A DNA stretch of 57,027 nt from Gemmatimonadota bacterium (lineage in GTDB: Bacteria > Gemmatimonadota > Gemmatimonadetes > Gemmatimonadales > Gemmatimonadaceae): positions 1-57,027 of the forward strand of contig JANYBD010000268.1 in NCBI GenBank assembly GCA_025360995.1. Direction: 5' to 3'. Positions 48,346-57,027 of the stretch are shown here, in pieces (positions within the stretch are counted from its first letter, which is position 1; every line of letters starts with the position of its first letter). Below the pieces are notes generated by a model. The model was not told the DNA's origin. It did not search any database and saw only the letters and a list, made by a program, of their open reading frames with translations. The position numbers were made by a program, and so were the translations under genes.

Positions 48346-49422
48346 ATGAAGATCTTCGACACCGTTGCGGACCTCGGCCACGAACAAGTCGTCCTCTGCT
48401 ACGACAAGTACACGGGATATCGCGGCATCATTGCCATCCACGATACCACCCTCGGGCCGGCGCTCGGCGGCACACGATTCTGGAACTACGCCAACGAGGA
48501 TGAGGCCATCACCGATGCCCTTCGGTTGGCCCGCGGCATGACGTATAAGAACGCCGTTGCCGGCCTGAACCTCGGCGGTGGCAAGTCCGTGATCATCGGC
48601 GACAACCGCACCGCGAATCGCGAGATGCTGTTCCGTGCGCATGGCCGATTCGTCGAATCACTCGGTGGGCGCTATGTGACGGCAGAAGATGTCGGCACCA
48701 GTACGACGGACATGGATTATGTGCATATGGAGACCGAATACGTGGCCGGTCTCGCCAATCGGTCCGGCGATCCCAGCCCGGTCACCGCACACGGTGTGTT
48801 CCGCGCGATCGAAGCATCGGCGCAACATCGCTGGGGCTCTTCATCACTGAAAGGCAAGACTGTCATTGTGCAGGGGCTTGGAAACGTTGGCACGTATCTC
48901 TGCAACGAGCTGCACGAAGCCGGCGCCAAACTGATCGTTACCGATCTGCGCCAGGAGCGGGTGGATCACGCCGTGAAGAGTTACGGCGCAGTCGCAACGA
49001 CCGACAGCGCCATCTACAGCCAGAAGGCGGATATTTTCGCCCCCTGCGCACTCGGCGCCATCCTCAACGACGACACGATTCCTCAACTGAAAGTTGAGAT
49101 CGTTTGCGGTGGTGCGAACAATCAGCTGCTCGAACCCAAGAAACACGGACCGGCACTGGAGAAACGCAGCATTCTCTATGCGCCGGATTTTGTGACGAAC
49201 GCCGGCGGTGTGATCAATGTGTACAGCGAGCTTGCTGGTTGGACGCGTGAACGCGCCCTCCGGAAAGCCGACGAAATCTTCGACACACTGCTTGGTGTAT
49301 ATCAGATTGCCAAGGAAACCGGTGTGCTGACGTACGACGCCGCGGACAAGCTCGCCGAACGCCGCGTTGCCGCTGTGCGCGGCCTTGTCCGTACGTGGCC
49401 ACAGTGGCCACGGAAGAGTTGA
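48346..49422 (+). CDS. Leu/Glu/Phe/Val dehydrogenase (leucine dehydrogenase-like)
   Basis: GYRGIIAIHDTTLGPALGGTRFWNY, AGLNLGGGKSVIIGD, GLGNVGTYLC. Confidence 0.94.
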   Translation: MKIFDTVADLGHEQVVLCYDKYTGYRGIIAIHDTTLGPALGGTRFWNYANEDEAITDALRLARGMTYKNAVAGLNLGGGKSVIIGDNRTANREMLFRAHGRFVESLGGRYVTAEDVGTSTTDMDYVHMETEYVAGLANRSGDPSPVTAHGVFRAIEASAQHRWGSSSLKGKTVIVQGLGNVGTYLCNELHEAGAKLIVTDLRQERVDHAVKSYGAVATTDSAIYSQKADIFAPCALGAILNDDTIPQLKVEIVCGGANNQLLEPKKHGPALEKRSILYAPDFVTNAGGVINVYSELAGWTRERALRKADEIFDTLLGVYQIAKETGVLTYDAADKLAERRVAAVRGLVRTWPQWPRKS

Positions 49423-49423
49423 G

Positions 49424-49870
49424 ATGGCCGAACGCATTCCGATTGCCTCGGATCACGCTGGGTTCGAGTTGAAGGAAAAAATCAAACGGCAGTTGACAGC
49501 ACTAGGATTCGACGTGCAGGACCTCGGTACGCACTCCCCCGATGCCACCGATTACGCGGACTATGCCCATCCCCTTGCCGCCGAGGTCGAGCGCGGCGAG
49601 GTCCGGCGTGGTGTGTTGTTATGCGGCACCGGACTCGGGATGTCGTACGCAGCGAACCGGCATCCACACGTGCGTGCGGCCGTGGCGTGGACGCCGGAGA
49701 TCGCCGAACTCGCCCGTCGTCACAACAACGCAAACGTACTGGTGTTGCCCGCCCGCTTTCTCTCGGACAGCGATAGCGCGGCGATCCTCAAAGCCTGGCT
49801 CGACACACCGTTTGAAGGCGGACGCCACGAACGCCGGGTCGGGAAAATTGAACTGGAGAACGGTGGATGA
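49424..49870 (+). CDS. rpiB: Ribose 5-phosphate isomerase B
   Basis: [43 protein letters not shown]. Confidence 0.95.
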   Translation: MAERIPIASDHAGFELKEKIKRQLTALGFDVQDLGTHSPDATDYADYAHPLAAEVERGEVRRGVLLCGTGLGMSYAANRHPHVRAAVAWTPEIAELARRHNNANVLVLPARFLSDSDSAAILKAWLDTPFEGGRHERRVGKIELENGG

Positions 49871-51144
49871 GTGGTTGGCCTAACTCGGAACGTGTTCGTC
49901 CCGGTGCTGCGCTGCGCGCTACCGACCCGGAGATCGCCCGACTCATAGACGAAGAGATTACTCGCGAGAATGATGGTCTCGAGCTGATCGCCAGCGAAAA
50001 TTTTGTCTCGCCCGCGGTGCTTGAAACCATGGGGACGGTGCTCAACAACAAGTACGCCGAAGGCTTGCCCGGGAAACGCTACTACGGCGGATGCGAAGTC
50101 GTGGACAAGATTGAGCAACTGGCCATTGATCGCGTGAAACAGCTATTCGGCGCTGAACATGCGAACGTGCAACCGCACTCCGGAGCGCAGGCTAATGCCG
50201 CGGTATATCTCGCCTTCCTAAAGCCGGGCGATACGGTGCTCGGCCTCGACTTGTCTCAGGGCGGCCATCTCACGCACGGCTCGCCGGTGAACTTCAGCGG
50301 ACTCCTGTATCACGCCGTGCACTATGGCCTGACAGATGCAGCGCTCATCGACTACGACGGTATGGAAGCATTGGCGCGCGAGCACAAACCCAAAATGATC
50401 ATTGCCGGGTATTCGGCGTATTCGCGCGTGGTCGACTTTGCGCGATTCGCTGCGATTGCTAAAGAGGTCGGAGCGATTTTCATGGTTGATATGGCGCACT
50501 TCGCCGGTCTTTCGGCGACCGGCGTGTATCCGAATCCGGTGCCATTTGCCGATGTGGTCACCAGCACCACACACAAGACACTGCGCGGCCCGCGCGGCGG
50601 ATTGATTCTCTGCAAGGCCGTGCATGCGAAAGCGATCGACAAGGCGGTGTTCCCAGGAACGCAGGGCGGCCCGCTCGAACATATCATTGCCGCCAAAGCG
50701 GTGGCGTTTCTCGAGGCGCTGCGACCGGAGTTCAAAAGCTATTGCGAGAAGATCGTCACGAACGCCAGAACATTGGCCGCGGCGCTCTCGGCGCGCGGCT
50801 ATCAAATCGTAAGCGGTGGCACAGATAATCACCTGATGATGGTGGATTTGCGCAGCAAGAATCTCACCGGCAAGGTCGCCGAGCAGGCGCTCGATAAGGC
50901 CGGGATTACGGTGAATAAGAACACCGTGCCGAAAGAGACGCAGTCGCCATTTATCACGAGCGGAGTTCGGATCGGCACGCCGGCGTTGACCACACGCGGA
51001 ATGGGCCCGGCCGAGATGGAGCTGATCGCCGGCTTTATTGATACAGTGCTGAAGGCGCCCGACGATGCTGCGGTTCACGCGCACGTGCGCGCCGAAGTGA
51101 AGGCGCTTACGACGAAATTTCCGCTCTACCCGGCCGTAGTGTAG
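49867..51144 (+). CDS. glyA: Serine hydroxymethyltransferase
   Basis: [56 protein letters not shown]. Confidence 0.98.
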   Translation: MSGWPNSERVRPGAALRATDPEIARLIDEEITRENDGLELIASENFVSPAVLETMGTVLNNKYAEGLPGKRYYGGCEVVDKIEQLAIDRVKQLFGAEHANVQPHSGAQANAAVYLAFLKPGDTVLGLDLSQGGHLTHGSPVNFSGLLYHAVHYGLTDAALIDYDGMEALAREHKPKMIIAGYSAYSRVVDFARFAAIAKEVGAIFMVDMAHFAGLSATGVYPNPVPFADVVTSTTHKTLRGPRGGLILCKAVHAKAIDKAVFPGTQGGPLEHIIAAKAVAFLEALRPEFKSYCEKIVTNARTLAAALSARGYQIVSGGTDNHLMMVDLRSKNLTGKVAEQALDKAGITVNKNTVPKETQSPFITSGVRIGTPALTTRGMGPAEMELIAGFIDTVLKAPDDAAVHAHVRAEVKALTTKFPLYPAVV

Positions 51145-51152
51145 AACGCTGG

Positions 51153-51310
51153 GTATTACTGCTTTGCCACGGATTGAAACGGATTTACACAGCGATTTTC
51201 ACGGATACACCCAATAAGTATTAACGGCAGTGCAGTTGTTGTTTCCCAAAAGAAAAATCCGTGTTAATCCGTTCTTTTATCCGTGAAAATCCGTGGCAAA
51301 GCAGTAAAAC
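51153..51310. repeat. Inverted-repeat element with internal tccgtg/cacgga repeats
   Basis: 19-bp perfect inverted arms ttactgctttgccacggat (51156-51174) and atccgtggcaaagcagtaa (51289-51307), interior rich in atccgt/acggat units. Confidence 0.85.
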
Positions 51311-51383
51311 CCCGAGCTACGCACGGAAACAGCTTGTGGCACGACCACCACTGGAGCATTTTTCGGACAACAGGAGCACCGAC

Positions 51384-51770
51384 TTGGCCGAACTGGCGTT
51401 TCGCGATGGAGTGATGGACCGGATCAAGCTGCGCGAACCGCGGTTCGACGAGCACGCCTATCTGTTTGTGCTCTCTGCACTCGAGTTTTGCCAGGGACGT
51501 CTCACCGAGCGCCGTCATATTACCGGCCGTGAACTCGCTGAGGCGTGTCGTGATCTTGCGATCCAACGGTATGGTGTGCTCGCGCGCATGGTGCTGGAGC
51601 ACTGGGGCATTACCCAGACCGCACACATCGGCGATGTGGTGTTTACTCTGGTCGAACTCGGGCTACTGATGAGCCAGCCGACAGATACCAAGGAAGATTT
51701 TGTCGGCGTGTTCGAGTTCTCCGATGCATTCGACCGGAACTACCCGTGGAACGCCGCACCCGCCGCATAG
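51384..51770 (+). CDS. Minf_1886 family protein
   Basis: LAELAFRDGVMDRIKLREPRFDEHAYLFVLSALEFCQGRLTERRHITGRELAEACRDLAIQRYG; TTG start at 51384 preceded by ggag; the longer ORF from 51261 runs through the repeat. Confidence 0.8.
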   Translation: MAELAFRDGVMDRIKLREPRFDEHAYLFVLSALEFCQGRLTERRHITGRELAEACRDLAIQRYGVLARMVLEHWGITQTAHIGDVVFTLVELGLLMSQPTDTKEDFVGVFEFSDAFDRNYPWNAAPAA

Positions 51771-51792
51771 CGGGCTTGTGAGCGGAGCGCAG

Positions 51793-53352
51793 ATGCGCGT
51801 GCGCGTGGTCAGCGCATTGCAGGCGGCGGAACTCGACCGCCGCACAATAGCCTCTGGTGTGCCATCGCGAGTGCTGATGCAGTCCGCGGGGCGCGCTGCC
51901 GCAGCATTACTCATTGAACGATTTCCCCTTGAGACATCGCGTGGCGTGGCGATCTACGCCGGTGCCGGCAACAATGGCGGCGATGCGTGGGTGGTGGCGG
52001 CAGAGCTCGCCCGCCGTGGAATCCGCGTTCGTGTCGCCGAGAGCGCGGCCGCGAAAACGCCAGATGCGATGGCCGAGCGCGAGGCCGCGAGCGCTGTCCT
52101 TCAGCACGACGTGCCCGACGGCACTGAAGGCGTCATCGTCGATGGCTTGCTCGGGACCGGCGCTGTTGGCGCACCGCGCGGTGCGATCGCGGATGCAATC
52201 ACACTCATCAACAGCGCGGCGGCTCACGGCGCCCGGGTTGTGGCGCTCGACATCCCGAGTGGAGTCGACGCTACTACGGGAACGTGCGCGGGCTCGTGTG
52301 TGCATGCCGATCTTACCGTGACGTTTGGTGCGATGAAGCGCGGCCTGCTGGTAAACCGAGACGCCGCCGGCGCGATTGTTGTTGTGGAGATTGGCATTGC
52401 CGATGTCGCGGCAACCTTTAATGAAGCGCCGTACCTCGTAAACGAGAGCTCGGTTCTCCGGTCTGTTCCGCCAATCACAGCCAGCGCCCACAAGGGAACG
52501 CGTAAGCGCTTGTTGATTGTCGGAGGATCAATCGGTTTTGCCGGGTCAACCGTGCTCGCCGCACGCGGAGCGATGCGGAGCGGAATTGGGATGGTCAAAT
52601 TGTGTGTGGAGTCCGCTAGCATCGCTGCCGTGCAGACGCTCGAGCCAGCGGCGATGGCTGTGGGCTGGCCTGAGACCGACGCCGAATTGCAGGAGATCCT
52701 TGCATGGGCGAATGTCGTGCTCGTTGGTCCAGGACTGGGGCTCGCGCAGAGCTCGCGCCTGTTCGCCCGGCGGTTGCTCACATCGTGGAGAGGCCCTGTC
52801 GTGGTCGACGCCGATGCGCTCACGGCGTTTACCGGTGCTGCGTCCGAACTCGGCGCACTGCTTTCCGGCCGTCCGGCGGTTATCACGCCGCACGCGGTGG
52901 AGTTTTCCCGACTTGCCGGTGTTGACACCGCCGAGGTCAATGCGCGGCGCTTTGAGATCGCCGGCGAACTTGCCCGCGCTATTCACGCGACGGTGCTTCT
53001 CAAGGGGGTACCGACAATTGTCAGTGATGGATCTGTTACCGACGTCAGTGCGGCCGGCACTCCCGTGCTCGCGACCGGCGGCAGTGGCGATGTGCTTGGC
53101 GGTATTGTTGCCACGCTGTTGGCACAGAGCAACGATCCGCGCCTGAGCGCCGGAGCGGCGGCTTGGGTACATGGCCGTGCCGCGGAGCTTGCCGGTGCAG
53201 GGCGTATCAGGGGCGTGACTGTGCACGATGTGATCGCCGCTCTCGCGAGTGCTTGGCCGCAAATCGATGTAGCCGGTGTTCCGCCTGTGATCGCGGAACT
53301 GGCGGCCGTCGGGGAACGCGAAGCGCAAACATCAGCTTTGCCAACGCCATAG
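51793..53352 (+). CDS. nnr: Bifunctional NAD(P)H-hydrate repair enzyme (epimerase/dehydratase)
   Basis: MRVRVVSALQAAELDRRTI, AIYAGAGNNGGDAWVVAAELARRG; C-terminal HKGTRKRLLIVGGSIGFAGS, LATGGSGDVLGGI. Confidence 0.95.
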   Translation: MRVRVVSALQAAELDRRTIASGVPSRVLMQSAGRAAAALLIERFPLETSRGVAIYAGAGNNGGDAWVVAAELARRGIRVRVAESAAAKTPDAMAEREAASAVLQHDVPDGTEGVIVDGLLGTGAVGAPRGAIADAITLINSAAAHGARVVALDIPSGVDATTGTCAGSCVHADLTVTFGAMKRGLLVNRDAAGAIVVVEIGIADVAATFNEAPYLVNESSVLRSVPPITASAHKGTRKRLLIVGGSIGFAGSTVLAARGAMRSGIGMVKLCVESASIAAVQTLEPAAMAVGWPETDAELQEILAWANVVLVGPGLGLAQSSRLFARRLLTSWRGPVVVDADALTAFTGAASELGALLSGRPAVITPHAVEFSRLAGVDTAEVNARRFEIAGELARAIHATVLLKGVPTIVSDGSVTDVSAAGTPVLATGGSGDVLGGIVATLLAQSNDPRLSAGAAAWVHGRAAELAGAGRIRGVTVHDVIAALASAWPQIDVAGVPPVIAELAAVGEREAQTSALPTP

Positions 53353-53366
53353 CTTTGATAACAGTT

Positions 53367-54326
53367 ATGACAGCGTCAAGCAATCATCTTACGTTGGGCC
53401 CCGGCGCGGAATTCGACGCCGTCCGCGCCACTATTGCGCGGTGGGGCGCGATCGCTCGCGGCACCGGCGATGACGGTGCAGTGCTCGACGTACCTCCTGG
53501 AATGAAGATCGTCATGAGCACCGATACGTCGGTGGAGCACGTGCATTTTCGCCGGGCCTGGCTTTCGCCGGAAGAAATTGCATACCGCGCCGGCGCGGCG
53601 GCGATCAGTGATCTCGCCGCAATGGGCGCGATGCCATTGGCGATGACGATTGCGCTCACGCTTCCGGAAAATTGGCGCGAACAATCGATGGCGCTGGCCG
53701 ATGGCATCGCCATCATTGCCCGTGATACCAACACGCCGATTGTCGGTGGCGATCTCACGACCGGTTCCGAACTGTCCATCGGTGTGACGGTACTGGGCAC
53801 GGTGCGCACTCCGTTGATGCGTTCAGGCGCAAATGCCGGTGATTCACTTTGGGTGACCGGCCGGCTCGGCGGGCCAATGCTCGCCCTCGAGGCGTTCGAA
53901 CGAGGAGAGGCCCCGACGCCCGTTCATCGTCATCGCTTTGCGCGACCGGTTCCGCGGTTGCGAGAGGCGCAATGGCTCGCCGAGTTCGGTGCGACCGCGG
54001 CGATCGATATTTCCGACGGCGTAGTGTCGGACGCCGGACATCTCGCAGCGGCAAGCGGCAAGGAAATATCCATTGACCTTGATCGGCTGCCGCTGATTGA
54101 GGGTGCGTCGGCAGACGTTGCCGCTCGTAGCGGCGAAGAATACGAACTTTTGGTGACCGGTCCATCTACGATTGACGCGCGTGAATTCGAACGCAAGTTC
54201 GGAATTCCGCTGACAGCCATCGGCGAGGTCAGCACGGTGGGAGCAGACGGTCCCGGGGTGGTCACGCGTATGGCCGGTGCCCGTGTGCCCACGCCGAAAG
54301 GTCACGACCACTTTACCGCGCCATGA
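53367..54326 (+). CDS. thiL: Thiamine-phosphate kinase
   Basis: GDDGAVLDVPPGMKIVMSTDTSVEHVHFRRAWLSPEEIAYRAGAAAISDLAAMGA. Confidence 0.95.
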   Translation: MTASSNHLTLGPGAEFDAVRATIARWGAIARGTGDDGAVLDVPPGMKIVMSTDTSVEHVHFRRAWLSPEEIAYRAGAAAISDLAAMGAMPLAMTIALTLPENWREQSMALADGIAIIARDTNTPIVGGDLTTGSELSIGVTVLGTVRTPLMRSGANAGDSLWVTGRLGGPMLALEAFERGEAPTPVHRHRFARPVPRLREAQWLAEFGATAAIDISDGVVSDAGHLAAASGKEISIDLDRLPLIEGASADVAARSGEEYELLVTGPSTIDAREFERKFGIPLTAIGEVSTVGADGPGVVTRMAGARVPTPKGHDHFTAP

Positions 54327-55078
54327 TCCGAACTATCCTGGGCGCGCTTTTTACGCTAGTAGCGACCGCCATCGGCAGCAGCGCCGTGGTGATTGGCGCG
54401 TTGCTGCGTCGCAAGGACACAGTCGGTAGCATTTTCGATATTACGCCGCGCGTGTGGGGGAAAGCGCTGGTGTGGGCGGCGGGCATAGAAATTGTTGTGC
54501 ACGGTGAAGAAAACACTCGTGGTGCCGAGAAAATGTTTGTGTCCAATCACGTTTCACTTTTCGACGTCCCCGTGATTGCCAGTCTGATGACCCGCGGAAA
54601 GTTCGTGGCGAAAGCCGAACTTTCGCGAATTCCGCTTTTTGGCGCGGGGATTCGCGCTGCCGGGATGGTGTTTATCGAACGGGAGAACAGGAAGGCCGCA
54701 TTCGAGTCATATCGCGAGGCGTCCGACCGGGTGCACGACGGGGCGTCGATTATCGTGTTTGCCGAAGGAACGCGCGGTGACTCATATGCGCTCCGGGCAT
54801 TTAAGAAAGGCCCGTTCGTTTTGGCGATCAGTGCTCAGGCACCGATCATTCCAACGGTCATCTACGGAACGATCCACTGCCAGCCCAAGGGGAAATTTCT
54901 CCTCCGCAAGGGCCGGGTTGATGTGCACTTTCTGGAGCCGGTGCCCACCGCGGGGCTCACATACGAACAGCGGGGCGAACTGGCCGCGACGGTCCGCGGC
55001 CGGATGGCCGAGGCGCTGCAGTTACACTACGGGGTCAAAAGTCCCGGATGGGAGCCGCGGAGCCTCACCACAAAGTAG
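54323..55078 (+). CDS. plsC: 1-acyl-sn-glycerol-3-phosphate acyltransferase
   Basis: MFVSNHVSLFDVPVIASL (NHxxxxD), VFAEGTRG. Confidence 0.93.
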   Translation: MIRTILGALFTLVATAIGSSAVVIGALLRRKDTVGSIFDITPRVWGKALVWAAGIEIVVHGEENTRGAEKMFVSNHVSLFDVPVIASLMTRGKFVAKAELSRIPLFGAGIRAAGMVFIERENRKAAFESYREASDRVHDGASIIVFAEGTRGDSYALRAFKKGPFVLAISAQAPIIPTVIYGTIHCQPKGKFLLRKGRVDVHFLEPVPTAGLTYEQRGELAATVRGRMAEALQLHYGVKSPGWEPRSLTTK

Positions 55079-56752
<1,674 letters not shown>

Positions 56753-56753
<1 letters not shown>

Positions 56754-56770
56754 AAAATCCGTGGCAAAGC
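56753..56770 (+). repeat. Partial second copy of the 51153-51310 element
   Basis: gaaaatccgtggcaaagc, 18/18 identical to 51285-51302; also located just after a gene's stop codon. Confidence 0.75.
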
Positions 56771-56819
56771 CGTTTTTACCTTGATTAAGCGCCTCCGCCG
56801 GGTATGTTTGATGTATCGA

Positions 56820-56893
<74 letters not shown>

Positions 56894-56951
56894 TGAAGTT
56901 TCGAGGGCCGATTCCGGAAGGGGTCGGCCCTCGTTATTTTTCGGGGTTGTT

Positions 56952-57025
56952 GGCTGGGTAGCTCAGCTGGTTAGAGCACGGCACTCATAATGCCGGGGTC
57001 GGGGGTTCGAGTCCCCCCCCAGCTA
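56952..57025 (+). tRNA. Elongator tRNA-Met(CAT)
   Basis: ggctgggtagctcagctggttagagcacggcactcataatgccggggtcgggggttcgagtccccccccagcta cloverleaf; resembles elongator Met. Confidence 0.88.
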
Positions 57026-57027
57026 TT

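Noticed and set aside
50218-51084. 288-aa minus-strand ORF
   Set aside because: Antisense to glyA; no protein-like motifs
56952-57025. Possible tRNA-Ile2 (CAT, lysidine-modified)
   Set aside because: Body sequence (GCAC..CACTCATAATG..GGGGTC) looks like elongator tRNA-Met; cannot be excluded without a model

Overview
The 57 kb window reads as ordinary, gene-dense, GC-rich bacterial chromosome. Gene content and style suggest Gemmatimonadota, but that is inference. Many neighbouring genes overlap by exactly 4 nt. I see no IS element, prophage, CRISPR array or rRNA. Most genes are housekeeping: ychF, pth, rplY, prs, ispE, pdxJ, trxA, rsmI, gltX, purH, purN, selA, valS, thrS, glyA, rpiB, thiL, plsC, eno and five tRNAs. 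Regions worth a second look: (1) the left edge, a truncated lasso-type RiPP locus with a PqqD-like B1 tail, a 56-aa precursor with a YxxPxL leader, an HPr-kinase-like protein and a nucleotidyltransferase; (2) a RadC-like JAB/JAMM domain fused to a DinG/XPD-type helicase, last gene of a seven-gene chain of 4-nt overlaps that also carries DUF4159, a DUF4175-like protein, a TPR protein and a GATase-like protein; (3) a LexA-like repressor whose Ser/Lys catalytic dyad appears to be Asp/Arg; (4) a PilB/GspE ATPase fused to a receiver domain, divergent from an orphan Hpt protein; (5) a four-helix-bundle (S23/IVS family) gene antisense inside the prs-rplY-pth-ychF block; (6) a 'tccgtg' inverted-repeat element after glyA with a partial second copy 5.4 kb away. 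All assignments come from reading the translations; no database search was run.
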